In this document: positions 36,772 to 48,576 of the stretch, piece by piece
How positions within the stretch are numbered: position 1 is the stretch's first letter
How the letters are laid out: each line of letters begins with the position of its first letter
Assembly (NCBI GenBank): GCA_037447655.1
Contig: JBBHKE010001149.1
Span: 65,591 to 129,590 of the forward strand
Reading direction: 5' to 3'
DNA length: 64,000 nt
Origin: Zygnema cylindricum
Taxonomy: Eukaryota > Streptophyta > Zygnematophyceae > Zygnematales > Zygnemataceae
The notes under the pieces: model-generated
Told to the model about the DNA's origin: nothing
The model's database searches: none
What the model saw: the letters and a program-made list of their open reading frames with translations, nothing else
Position numbers and translations under genes: made by a program

Positions 36772-37141
36772 GGAGAGAGGGGAGGGAGGAAGGGGAGAGG
36801 AAGGAGGGAGGGAGACACGATGGGAGGGAGAGGGAAGGGAAATGGACAGAAAGGGTGGGGGGGGAAGGAGAGACGGGGAGGGAGAGAAGGAAAGAAACGG
36901 GGAACACGAGGGAGGGGGCTAGGCAGAAAGGGGCGACAAGGAAGGACAAAGGAATGAGGGAGGGGAGGGAAAGAGGGAGGGGAGGGAAAGAGAGGGCTCT
37001 AAGAGAGAGCGGGGGAGGGGCAAGGAGGGTGGGGGGCTGCCAAAGAGGGGAAGGGAGCAAGAGGGAGGGAGGGGTTAGGGAGGGCGAGAGGGAAGGAGCG
37101 AGGAATGAGGAGGGATGGAGGCTGCGACGGGGAGGGAGGGG
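36772..37141. repeat. Polypurine tract 1 (GGGA-rich)
   Basis: About 370 bp that is almost wholly A/G, with many GGGAGGG words. It is a candidate for triplex or G-quadruplex structure. Open frames here on both strands are composition artefacts. Confidence 0.9.
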
Positions 37142-37184
37142 TGTTAGATTCGCGCGCAATCCGGGATTCGGTATTTTCCCATAC

Positions 37185-37290
37185 TAGGGAAAATTGAGCC
37201 GGCAGGGCTCGAACCTGGGACCTTTGACTTAAGTCGTCAACGCACTAACCACTGTGCCACCGTAGTGCCACCGTAGAGCCTGGCGGGTCT
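37185..37290 (-). mobile_element. tRNA-derived SINE-like head
   Basis: On the minus strand, an A-box-like TGGTTAGTGCG (37251-37241) is followed at a suitable distance by a perfect B box GGTTCGAGCCC (37215-37205). These are internal RNA polymerase III promoter elements. An 11-bp local duplication (TACGGTGGCAC) lies just upstream. No intact cloverleaf is evident, so a SINE or tRNA relic is likelier than a functional tRNA. It lies between the two purine tracts. Confidence 0.6.
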
Positions 37291-37377
37291 GTACCCATTT
37301 ATTTTGGGCGGCTTGGAGTATGGTACTACCATATTGTACCCTGTATTGAACAAGCATCCACGTGCCAATCCAACAAC

Positions 37378-37563
37378 GGGGGAGGGAGGGAGGGAGGGAG
37401 GGACAAAGAGGTGGGAGGGAGGGAGGTAAAGGGGGGGAGGGAAGAGGGAGAAAGAGATGGAGGGGAAGTGGAGGGGGAGGGAGATGGGGAAAGGGGAACA
37501 AGATAGGCGCGAGGCGAGGGAAAAGGTGGGGAGGCGGGGGGGGGGAGGCGAGTGAGGAGAGAA
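37378..37563. repeat. Polypurine tract 2 (GGGA-rich)
   Basis: GGAGGGAGGG repeats ending in a G9 run. Same character as 36772-37141. Confidence 0.9.
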
Positions 37564-39134
37564 GCCTCTTAATATTACCAGCAACATTTAATGAATAATT
37601 AGATTTAATAACACCTGACACATATTATAATATTAATAACACATTAATTTTTCACTCTAATGGTTCACGGTGTAAAACACGGATATTTTAATATTTTTGT
37701 ATCTTAAAATGTGATGCCACCTTCAAAACCCTATTTTTTTATTATAGGGTTTCAAAGTATCGTGAATTAATAATAACCCAATCTCAATTTTATAATCATA
37801 CTTAATATTAATATTATAATTTATACTTTATATTAATATTATTTCTATACAATATCAACATTATAATTCTACTTAATAATAATATTATAACTGTACTCAA
37901 TATGAATATTGTAATCATACTCTCAAAACATGTTTTTTTTTAGGTTTTCACATTTCCAAAGTGCCCAGCAAAAAAAACATGAGACACTAAATTATATTTA
38001 TCACATATATTATCATAAGCATTTAATATAATCATAAAAATATATCGTAACATCACAATATGATAGACTTCCACTGATATTGTGGTTTTTTGTCCTTGTC
38101 TATTGTTGTGAGGAAGTCCATTATAGACAACACCACTACTTCTTAGAGTTAATAACACCTAAGTCCCTTTTTTTGGACAAAACATGTAGAATTTATATGA
38201 TGTTTATTTATTTACATATGTATATGTATATGCATATGTATATATACATATGTATACATATATATGTATACATATATGTATATGTACATGTATATATGTA
38301 TATATAATGTATATATATTAGTGTTGGGTATCGAGGATTGTTTGCCGATATTCGATATATATATCAAATTTCAGGTATCCGATAATCGATATCGCTTCGA
38401 TATATCAAAAATCAAAAATTGCGATATATCGCTGATATATCGTATCGTCGATATATCGAGGCATTTAAAAAAAATATAAAAAAACCACAAGTCTTCAAAG
38501 TCACGTGCCTTCGGACAAGGTGACTGTACAATCTTTGCCGAAAAGAAATACATTTTTTTCCTAAAAGTTAGCAGAGTGAAGGAGATCTCTGAGGTACATT
38601 GACGTGGTACACTTGCGAAGTACACGTACGTAATACGCAAGTACGGATTTCCATAAGAAAATGGTCGGTTTTCAAATCTTTGACGATTTTAGAGATTTGA
38701 TCGTCAACTTACAATGAACCACTCAATTTAAAACACGTATGTAAAAACTTGTTTACAGACGATACGCGATGTAATCGAGGCCTCTGTAATACATAAATTT
38801 TGTTGTCCGTACTATTACAAAGACCTCCTGGTGCAACCATCCCTCAGATAAGTAATTATATGAATTACAGAATTAGTATTTTTTTGTTGGTTACATTTTG
38901 CAGCGTCTACCTTTAAGTCACGGAACGAAAATTACGTCGTACGTGGCGTATTAGAAATTTTGTCTTTTTCCCTAAAATAACATATAAAAAAATAAATTTA
39001 AAAATACTATATATCGCGATATATATCGCGATAATTTATGTTGGTCTCGGTACCATATATTGAGGATTTTTATCGATCGATTTTCAAAATATCGGAATCG
39101 ACGAAATTATCGCGATATGAATTTGCGATGCAAC

Positions 39135-39201
<67 letters not shown>

Positions 39202-40420
39202 TATATATGCATATATATATATGATATGTATATGTATGTATATATATGTATATATATGTTTATGTATATATATGTGTATAATTATATATATATATGTATA
39301 TATATGTATATATCTGTATATATATAAATTTATTATACCACACACATATATAAATGTTTATATATATATATATAATTTAAATACACACACACACATATAT
39401 ATATGTACTTATATTATTATTATTATTTATATTATTGAATATATACATGTTTATGAGAGTATATTACAACCTTTCACATCTCCTTCCCTAAATTTGAAAT
39501 TTAAATTTTAGCACATATTAACATTCATGATTTTGCAACAGTAATAACGATCGGGGGTAAAAACATTTCCAACCGGACACATCCGGTTTTTAGTTAGTAT
39601 AGTTTTGTTAATTCCCTAATGGTTTAAACATGCATCATTTGGTTCAATCAATTCCTGAAAACCCTAAAACTTTTTTTTATTCGGTCCAATCATGCCAAAC
39701 CCGGTTCGAGGTGATGTATGGATGTACCAATCGATAGTATCGATGGTCCAAATAGGAAAAAACCGACCTTAATTGAACCAAACCAAGCCAAACCGAACCG
39801 ACTTCAGATTGCACAGGACAAAATAGAAAAAAAAAATTGCGAAGCTTGCGAAGGAAAACTATCTTAATACAAAGATGATTACCCAAACAAACATGGCTAA
39901 TTATTAAATAAAGAAAGTGTGATGGAAAACACCACCGAAGTATAAAAGGGGTTAAAATAAAGAAAAAAAAGCATGTAAAGATAGCAAAAGCCAAAGGAGA
40001 CTAAGGCAAAGAAAACAAATGAAGAGGCCAATTCTAACTAGAAGAACTACCAAAATTAAGCAAATCTAAAAAAGTTTACTATACAAAAATGGAAAACTTA
40101 GCATATATGACGCCCCACAACCCTAACAAACTAAAGTCCACACCCCCGAAGATCGCGGATGTGAAACGTTGGAAAATACATCGTTGAATTCCGCGAAGCA
40201 AGGCTTCGCCAAAACAACATGCATATCGATTTGGAGACTGAAAGAATAGACTATGTTTCGCGTCTACTTTAATTTTGTACATGTGGAGTTTAGTGCGAGT
40301 ACGGTGCACGTGAGAGATGACTTGTTTTCGTTTCGTTTTGTGAGGAAAGCATGCCCGATTTCTTTTCCTCTACTGTCTTTGTGGCGCGTCTTCTTTGACT
40401 TAGTCAAAATCAAAGGAAAT
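37564..40420. other. AT-rich intergenic region with microsatellites
   Basis: Contains ATGTATAT repeats (38204-38325), ATATCGATAT-rich stretches (38340-38465 and 39005-39125) and the large TA tract listed separately. No gene was recognised. The ends of the ATATCG region (GTGTTGGGTATCGAGG at 38322) look like an hAT-type terminus, but no matching partner was found. Confidence 0.5.
39138..39460. repeat. TA/TG microsatellite cluster
   Basis: A (TA)n tract of about 55 bp followed by mixed TATATG, ATACACAC and TATTAT repeats. Confidence 0.95.
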
Positions 40421-40800
40421 TTGAGAGGGAGAGGGAGTGATGATGACGGCGTAGACTTTTGCAGCGAAATCATGAATGTAAGCGGAGGTCCGAGACCTTT
40501 GATTTTTTTTGTTACGTACATGCGAGTGACGAGCGAGAAGAAAAAAAGCCTCTCCCTCGTGCTAAAAATTTCACATTTGTGTGGTAGGGGCGTGAACGTC
40601 TTATCATTCGTGGTTTTATTGATAATTTTAACTCAACTTGCAAGTGTGAGATAAAAGCGATAGTGTGAGAGGGAGAGGGGAGAGCCGACGACGTCATAAA
40701 ATTCTGCAAAGGATCCATGAAGGAAAGTGGAGGTCCGAGACCCTTGCAAAATTTGTTCCGTTCAATTTTTTTCCGTACATGCACGTTACGGGCAGAGAGA
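40421..40800. repeat. Diverged direct repeat of about 125 bp
   Basis: Blocks at roughly 40421-40540 and 40668-40795 share GAGGGAGAGGG, GGAGGTCCGAGACC and TACGTACATGC/CCGTACATGCACG. The family is unknown and there is no coding evidence. Confidence 0.5.
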
Positions 40801-41577
40801 TAGGTAGTACTCTCCATATTCCCAAAATTTGCCCACTCATGTGGCCAAATGCGTGGATCGTTTTTTATTCGTTGTTCGGAAAATCCTTTAATTAAAATCA
40901 GAGGTGATTTTAAATATAAAAAATACGATGAGCTAGATTCTTTTGCTTGCGGGTAAAAAAGAAGAAAACACCAAAATGAGTTCACAAGACAAACTTGGAG
41001 TACAGTCAAAGTATCGAATTGATGCTCGTTGTACTTTGGTAAAAATTATATTTTCTTACTACAAAAGAATTTCTTGTTGGGGGCTTAATTTTGGGGGAAA
41101 ACGACAAAAAAAACCCGATACTCTAACATAATGGCACACCCCATTGATGTTTTTTTCCCATTTAAAACATATTTCCTTGTAGGCGCTTGCTGGATTGTTA
41201 ATAAAACCGTTGAGATTCAATGAAAATATATTCAACTTCGAATTGGTGATCTCCAATCGAAAATCAGACATTCATGCACGGGGAAAGATGTTTGAAGTGG
41301 CTTAAAAAACTTCAACACTTAAAGGGATCCACAGTGTTAATTTAATTTCAGACTAACGATGAGGTTTCATCAGACGAAACGTGAGTATGTTTAGAGAAAT
41401 CCGGACCTCTCTATACTACGCTATACCAATTATTTTGTTTTTATCCGCAAACAACATTATATATAATCTTGCCAATATTAAAGGGTCTGGGAGGTAACAC
41501 TTACCGTCGGATATTCATTCGCGAGGCATTCAATTCAGTTTGTTTTATGCTTTTTTGGGGAGACGTTGGATGATTAA

Positions 41578-43138
41578 GGGTACGACCCCATGTACTTATA
41601 ACTTAGCGAGCTTACTTTGTTTTTTAGCAAGGATCCGGCGGACCCGGATTTCAAGTGTCTCTATGTGTTTACTCGAAATTGTTACTTAATTGTGTGACAT
41701 TTGTATATGTCGACAATGCCCGTGGCGGCTGTCAATGTGTACAATCTCTCTTGCCGCACCGTATTTTTCGAAACTTTTTGAAGTGTCGCAAGACACATTG
41801 TATATTTTGAAACGATTTGGCATGTCGCATGTCATTGCGTGACATTGTAGACATACAACCTTGCAGTAGTGGCTATACAACATGCTTATGCGTAAATCTC
41901 TCCTGTCCGGCCGCCATGACTTCACAGATTTTTCACCTTCGCAGATTTTTCACCTTTTGGCGAAATGACAATGCACCATCGAGACCCCTTAAAAAAAAAC
42001 CGTACAAGGTGCATCGGACAAACACGAACAACCTTGTACTTTTTTCAGTCGTCAAAAACTTTTGAGAACTTTTCACACGTGGGAATAGGTTTTCCTATTT
42101 GTGTGAACGGTTCTACTTTGTTTAAAACACATTGCCGATGTGGTTTATAATAAGTTTGAAGATGACGTGACAGTGGGTCAAAAAAACTAAAGAGTACAAT
42201 TTTTGTACATCCTAAGTTCGACGATGACGCAAACTGTACTCTACAAATTTGCGATTTCTTCGTACGGTCGCAACTTAGGCTGCGGCCCCATGTAGTTGTA
42301 ACTTAGCGTACTGACTTTGTATTTTAGCGCGGATCCGGCGGACCCGGATTTCAAGTGTCTCTATGTGTTCATTCGAAATTATTACTTAAGTTTGTGACAA
42401 TTGTATACGTCGACAACGCCCGTGACGGCTGTCACCGTGTACAATTTGTGATGACGCACCATATTTTCTTGAAACTTTTTGAAGCGTCGCAAGACACATC
42501 GTAATTTTTGAAACGATTTGCGGATTTGGTATGTCGCATGTCTTTGCGAGACATCGTTGACGTACAGCCTTGCACCCGTGGCTGTGCAAAATGCCTTGAC
42601 GTAAACCTCTCCCGTCCGGCCGCCATTACTTCGCAGATTTTTAACGTTCGCAGACTTTTCAACTTTGCGTGAAATGACACTGCAGCGTCGAGACCCCTGC
42701 AAAAAAAAAACCGTACAACATGCAAGCCGACAAAAACAAACAAACCCTGTACTTTTTTTCGTCGTCAAAACTTCTAAAATATTTTCACACGTGGGAATAT
42801 ATTTTCAGATTGGTGTAGACGGATTTGCTTAGCTTAAAACACAGTGCCGATGTGTTTTATGATAAGCTTGAAAATGACGTGACAGTGGGTCGAAAAACCG
42901 CAAGACGACAAAATTTCGTACATCCTAAGTTCAAGAATGACGCAAATTGTACTTTACAAATTTGCGATTTCTTCGTACGGTCGCAACTTAGGCAGTACGG
43001 CGCTAAGTTATAAAGGAAAACGACAGAAAAAAACCCGAACTTAGCCACATGGGGCCGCAGCCTTAGGCAGTTTGGCGCTAAGTTTTAAAGGAAAACGACA
43101 GAAAAAAATCCGTACTTAGCCCACATGGGGCCGTACCC
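41578..43138. mobile_element. PIF/Harbinger-like element, family E copy 1 (host)
   Basis: Ends GGGTACGACCCCATGT and CATGGGGCCGTACCC are inverted repeats. The flanks TAA and TGA suggest a decayed 3-bp duplication. A second copy (42278-43062) is inserted near its right end; without it the element is about 0.77 kb. Its interior shares GGATCCGGCGGACCCGG with the inner copy. Confidence 0.75.
42278..43062. mobile_element. PIF/Harbinger-like element, family E copy 2 (nested)
   Basis: Ends GGCTGCGGCCCCATGT and ACATGGGGCCGCAGCC are perfect inverted repeats, with a TTA target duplication (42275-42277 and 43063-43065). The host copy resumes immediately after it (GGCAGTTTGGCGCTAAG, as at 42991 in the inner copy). 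It is non-coding. Confidence 0.88.
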
Positions 43139-43758
43139 TGATGGACTACCACACGAATTCTCAAAATTTGCACATGAATGTACCTTCGGACAAAGTGGAC
43201 GCAAGTCCACCAAAATCCAACCGAAAATCCAAAAATAATTTTGTAACGCTCGTTAGTCACGCTATTCCTGGTGTAGAAGACGAGGCGTCGCCGAAGAGTG
43301 CAGCACCACTGTACCAGAGTTCTGTCGTGCAAACACTTGTTACGCATTTACATGGTAACAAATGAAGATTTTATGTTAAAACTGGTCGGTGTAAAAAGAC
43401 TTCGACGATTTTTAACGTACAATCTTATCTCACGTGGTACCATTCAATATAGAATACGTGGTTTACAGGCTCCACGCGATGAAACATCGTCCAAAATATC
43501 ACAGTCCCTAATGTTGACAGTACAATTAGAAATTTTCATGATGGAACGTTACATTAATCTTAATAAATTATTAATAATAATAACGTAGGGCAAAAGATAA
43601 AAGCATTATTGCATGGAAATACATTTTGATAGAATAGGGACATAAGAACAAATGGGACAACAACCGTCATGGAACGCAAAAACGGTGGTCTAGCCGTACA
43701 TATCTTTCCTGAAGACCAACCAATTTTAACTTATTCAGCCCCCACATCGTTTCCTGTA
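43139..43758. other. Intergenic, no gene recognised
   Basis: Short open frames at 43141-43365 and 43298-43588 overlap in different frames and show no recognisable domain. Confidence 0.5.
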
Positions 43759-43759
43759 T

Positions 43760-43859
43760 CGATACTTCGCCAATTTTCAAACTTCGCTGCCAAGCTAAAC
43801 AGTAGAATTCGATACTTCGCCAATTTTCAAACTTTGCTGCCAAGCTAAACAGTACACCG
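43760..43859. repeat. 50-bp tandem duplication
   Basis: Two copies of CGATACTTCGCCAATTTTCA...AAGCTAAACAGTA, period 50. The second copy is cut at its TA by family C copy 3. Confidence 0.88.
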
Positions 43860-44393
43860 TGAATCGTTATTCGCGTAAAGGTTTATTTAGCGTGTAGGAA
43901 CAATTACCGTTATTTATGCTAATTGAGAATTTGGATTTTTTCAAAAAAAACATACATAATGGATATTTACTTATACTAATTTGGATTTAAAAAAAAATAA
44001 ACACCCGCCCCAAACTTGTCTACACTAATATATGTTCTGTTCAAAATCTGACAAATTGTACACAAATCGTACGTTCACACAGTCGAAACGCGGTTGCCGG
44101 ACGAATATGTGAGAACGTGATTTTTAACAACCCGATTGCATCCCCTTTTTAGAGAGCATATTCTCATGCGTCCGTGGTTACTAAAACCCATTAAGATACT
44201 TTCTCACTTAAAAAGGTACATTTTTGTACGGTCTGACACCAACCGTACAACACTCTATTTAGATGACAAAAATTGGAAAAGAACCCTAAATGGCGTAAAA
44301 GAAAATACAGAATAATTTATGCTGTTTAAGAATTTGGGGAAAAAAAAGGTACCTTAAATAGCGTCCATTACGCCAATACCGATTCACGGTGTA
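43853..44393. mobile_element. TA-target MITE, family C copy 3
   Basis: Ends TACACCGTGAATCGTTATT and ACCGATTCACGGTGTA, at a TA target site. It is 541 bp long and non-coding. Confidence 0.82.
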
Positions 44394-44407
44394 CTGTAGA
44401 ATCTTAC

Positions 44408-44610
44408 TACACCTTCAATCGTTATTAGCGTATAGAAATTATTAGTGTTAAGAAAAAAATAGCGTCATTCATTATAATTTAGTGCCAGGAGACGTGGCAG
44501 ATTATGGTCCATGTCCTTAAATAGTGTAACTTATTATATTTAAGGTATCAATGTCAAAATTTTGGGGTGCCGATATAGCGTACATAAGGCTAATAACGAT
44601 TCACGGTGTA
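44408..44610. mobile_element. TA-target MITE, family C copy 4
   Basis: Ends TACACCTTCAATCGTTATTAG and CTAATAACGATTCACGGTGTA form inverted repeats. It is 203 bp long and lies 140 bp upstream of the C2-domain gene start, so it sits in that gene's presumed promoter. Confidence 0.8.
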
Positions 44611-44750
44611 CTGTTCGCGCGGTTGTACAGTTAAACGAATACTCTGAGACGTCACAGCAGGTTTAAAAAACGACTTGCGTACAACTTTTTTTTATCCCGT
44701 CATTCCAAATTTTGAAAACGAGCTCTAGACTTATCTCAAAACGTCTACCC

Positions 44751-45206
44751 ATGGCGGTCCATGCTGGACACGAAACGGAGCGAACACTGAGCGTGACTCT
44801 CAAACATGCCACGGGATTGAAGGGAAAATGGTTCAGCAGTTATTATCCGTGCGCCTCGCTAGAAATTTTAGGAACTAATGCCAAATTTCTCTCTTCGGTA
44901 TGGATAAATACCGCCTCATGTCCCAGATGGAAGGAAACATTTACTTTCTCCATCCCTGAGAGTGCACTATTGGACCAATTACCCATTCTGTTTATCCAAA
45001 TATTCGACCCTTACGAGAAGAAACTTTTAGGAGTTTCCTTAATTTCCCTCTCCCTCGCTGTTTTTGATGTCGAAAAGGTACATGACATCTTCTCCCGAGT
45101 TTACAGACCGAGCGGAAGGAGACAAGGGAGCGTAGCAGTGAAATATTGTCTGCATGGAAGTAAATTTCCAGAAAGTCGTTTATTGGCGGCGCGTGAAATT
45201 CACTAA
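44751..45206 (+). CDS. C2-domain protein, SRC2-like
   Basis: The ATG at 44751 opens MAVHAGHETERTLSVTLKHATGLKG. One C2 domain spans about residues 12-130: LSVTLKHATGL, ASCPRWKETFTFSIPE, LFIQIFDPYEKKLLGVSLISL, and the closing YRPSGRRQGSVAVKYCLHG. This matches plant SRC2-type proteins, which have a single C2 domain followed by a Gly- or Tyr-rich tail and bind membranes or Ca2+. A TAA stops the frame at 45204. The same frame stays open beyond it to 45431 and encodes a Gly/Cys repeat tail, so this is a recent nonsense allele, a read-through case or an unrecognised intron. I could not find an in-phase GT-AG intron that keeps the last C2 strand. Confidence 0.78.
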   Translation: MAVHAGHETERTLSVTLKHATGLKGKWFSSYYPCASLEILGTNAKFLSSVWINTASCPRWKETFTFSIPESALLDQLPILFIQIFDPYEKKLLGVSLISLSLAVFDVEKVHDIFSRVYRPSGRRQGSVAVKYCLHGSKFPESRLLAAREIH

Positions 45207-45431
45207 ATCGCTTTAAAACAGAAAACATTACCACAGGTATCCAGAAATAGTAAGGATTCTGACGCGAGGTCGGCAGCTAAAGCTGCCATGATGGTTGGAT
45301 TGGCCGTACAATTGGGAGGGGGAGGATATGGTGGATGCTGTGGCGGTGGATGCGGTGGCGGTGGATGCGGTGGCGGTGGATGCGGTGGCGGTGGATGCGG
45401 TGGCGGTGGAGGCGGTGGTGGATGTGGCTAA
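45207..45431 (+). CDS. Gly/Cys-rich tail in frame with the C2-domain gene
   Basis: Open in the same frame as the upstream C2 gene after the TAA at 45204. It encodes a linker with KDSDARSAAKAAMMVGLAVQ, then about 40 residues of Gly and Cys built on a 15-bp unit (GGATGCGGTGGCGGT), ending in TAA at 45429. Gly-rich tails are normal for SRC2-like proteins, so it probably belongs to the same gene product. Confidence 0.6.
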   Translation: MALKQKTLPQVSRNSKDSDARSAAKAAMMVGLAVQLGGGGYGGCCGGGCGGGGCGGGGCGGGGCGGGGGGGGCG

Positions 45432-45449
45432 GTTTCAAACGACATTTAT

Positions 45450-45665
45450 AAGGAAGGTTTTTTTAAGAAAGAAAGGATAACAAATTTTGAATAAGAAAGG
45501 TTGGATAAGGAAGATTGGGGTATGAAAGATAGGAAAGCAAAGGGGGATAAGAAAGGTTGGACAAAGATTGCATAAGGAAGATTGGAAAACAAAGGTTGGA
45601 TAAGAAAGATTAAATAGGAAAGAGTAGTTGTAATTGGGAGATTTGATAGGAAAGATTAGGTGAGT
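45450..45665. repeat. Degenerate GGATAAGAAAGGTTGGA repeat
   Basis: Imperfect repeats of AAGAAAGGTTGGATAAGGAAGATT downstream of the C2-domain gene. The following stretch, 45666-46261, shows no supported gene. Confidence 0.7.
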
Positions 45666-47357
45666 AATAGTATTTGTATTTGGGTTCAGTTGTATCTTGA
45701 TACTGTATATTGGACATTCTCTATGGTGTGGAATAGAGGAAAAATGGAAATTGATTTATTTACAGTTAGTATCGGTTGCTTGACATTTCCAAGGGTATAT
45801 TTAATAAACCAGTTACGTAGAGTAATTTTCTGGTTATATCCATTTGTAAATCAGTATGACCAATTTTTTGATCCTGAAAAACTATCATTTTTTCATTTTC
45901 GAAATTTTTGTGCCACGAGGCTTCTTAAAAGGATTTGGAAGAAATTTTCACTTATCGTTTTTTTTTCACTTTTTTTCGTTCTTGTTTGTTTGTCAACATG
46001 GTAGCAAATATCGTCAAATTGGGTTGATATTCTACAACTTAAGCAGGACATGAATTCCAGATCTTTGGTAATTACAAATTAAACTTGCTGGAATACATTA
46101 AAACATTTATGTAACTGTTTTTGCCTTACATTATTCTACAAATGCTTATGTGAAAAGAGATTTGTTTTGCTCCGCGTGTTGGCACTAAACATTATATCCC
46201 CATTGCTTATTTGAACAGTTCATATTGCCAACAAGATAACAAATAGACATGTTTGTCATGCTGTAAGACGTCAGCGGGTATTGTGGTTAAATTAGGTACT
46301 AATTGAAGTTTCGGTGACGTGACAGGCTCATATACGAGAGTACAACTAGAGATTCGTACGGGACAAAGGTCGGAATATACTCTCGTACGGTACCACGGGA
46401 ACACGATGTGAAACCAGCGTGGAACTGGACCGCGGTACGGCATTAGACGTCAGGAATTCAAACGGCACCTGACAGGTGTCTGAAGTCATGAACCCTTGGA
46501 GGTTCATGCATCATCCCTTGGAGGTTCATGCATCATTTTTGCTTAGCTTAGGGAGGGTTTTTATCCTCGAGGTGTAGATGTAAGGCAATCTGAGGCGGCC
46601 ACGCAACGGTCGTCTCTTGAAACTGGCAGCGTTTTAACATAGAAACCTGCCTGCTCAGAGACATGTAGGAATTAGTGTTGCCGTACGGATTAGTGAAAGC
46701 ATAGGATAAATGCCATTTGGCGAGATAATAACTTTTGCAAATTAAGTACGTGAATCCAACATTGGAAGGTTGTCGTTTTTTGACAAGCATTATTCTCGGG
46801 ATTTGTCGAACTCTGTCGTTATGGTTTCACTTGAATATTTAGTGAAAGGCTAGTTTTTGAGTTAGGGTTTTTCCTTTTTCAGACCCATGGTTTCAGGCTA
46901 GTGATTGTCTCTGAGTTTTTCCTTCTCTTTGTACTAAGACCTTACCTAATCTACCGGCGCAAGCCAGCCTGCAAGGTTTCCCTCCAGACTATCTTCTACT
47001 TGTTGTGATTTGTGAATTGTGTTTGTGGACTTGGTGTTTTCTTGCTGTTTGGACAATGACCGTACGTGCTAGTACTCACCTTGTCTGGCCTTGGAGGAAT
47101 ACCGGTTATCTCTCTTCTTTCATCCGGCTAAGGAAGGGTTCTCACCAGCTGATTGGACTCCTGTAGGGAATATTGATGACTTCAGGGCCTAGTGGCTACT
47201 GTCGCAAATATTCCCGTACTTAATTTGTTTCTTTCTAATTTTCTTTATTCCTTGTGTCAATTGTTTTCTTTCTGTCTAGTTTATTTTCATTCGTTTCATT
47301 TCCAATATTCTTTATTCCTGGTGTCTTCGGTCTAGTTTGTTTGGAATTTGTTGAAAT

Positions 47358-47648
<291 letters not shown>

Positions 47649-48015
47649 GTTGCACGAATTATCACGAAAATTATCATTGCTTTATAGACGGGCAGAGCGT
47701 GGCATAGTGCTGATACGCGTGCCCTAACAGGCTACTAACTACGTTGGTAACTACGTTGGTATTTTAAGCTGTGATCTCTTTTCGACGATTCAGAATTGGA
47801 GGGAGGTTGGAGCATCACAATAAGACCTTACCGATCGCTCCAGATGAGTAATCGGGTCCTTGTGGTTGCAGGCGCGTGATAGGTTGTTAAGCGCGATAAC
47901 CTAAAGGGGTTAGGATCCGACCGAAGACTGTGCCTTCCTTTCCGCATAGGCATTGTGGTTGCATTTTCTTTAGATTTGACCGTGATTGGTCTTGGATAGC
48001 GAATTCTTGTCTATT

Positions 48016-48201
48016 ACATCTGGCCCTGTTGGGCCAAGATAATTTCCTGTTTTATTACATCTGGCCTTGTTGAGCCAGGATAATTTCCTGTTTTATTACA
48101 TCTGGCCTTGTGTGCCTTAGATAGTTTCCTGATTTCTACATCTGGCCTTGTGGGCCTTGAATAGTTTCCTGTTATATTAAATCCGGCCACAAGTGGCCTT
48201 G
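48016..48201. repeat. Minisatellite of about 45 bp, four units
   Basis: Units share ACATCTGGCC(C/T)TGTTG and ATAATTTCCTGTTTTATT, diverging towards the right. It lies inside the presumed 5' LTR. Confidence 0.8.
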
Positions 48202-48530
48202 CATAGGTGACATGTTTCTTCTTGGAGTGGCTTGAAGTGACTTATTATGGTATTGCTTAGATCTGGTTGTGACAGCCTTGTTAGGGGTGTTCACGATTAG
48301 ACTAACCCCGGTGATACAGAATAGATCAAATGGTTCGGAGGTGCCTGGTTGCGTGAGTTCCTGTTTGCGTGAATTTAAAGACTTCCTGTGTGAATTGATT
48401 AATAGATGTGGCAGTGGGCATATGCCCACTGACCCTGAGTAGGGTCTGGCATCTAGTAGCATCCAGATAGGACGACCGGACTACTCTCTGTTTACATGCC
48501 AACAGGTTGGAACAATTTACTGTTTCCAAT

Positions 48531-48548
48531 TGGTACCACTAGGAGCTC
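48531..48548 (+). promoter_or_regulatory. Possible primer binding site
   Basis: TGGTACCACTAGGAGC starts two bases after the presumed LTR end. It resembles, with changes, the initiator-Met site TGGTATCAGAGC common in plant LTR elements. Confidence 0.4.
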
Positions 48549-48576
48549 CAATGTATACCGTTGACCGGATCGGGAT

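Noticed and set aside
36662-37187. Long Gly/Arg/Glu-rich and Ser/Pro/Leu-rich open frames
   Set aside because: They follow the purine tract composition on both strands and carry no start context or domain.
39038-39511. Tyr/Ile-rich open frames
   Set aside because: Translations of the TA microsatellite.
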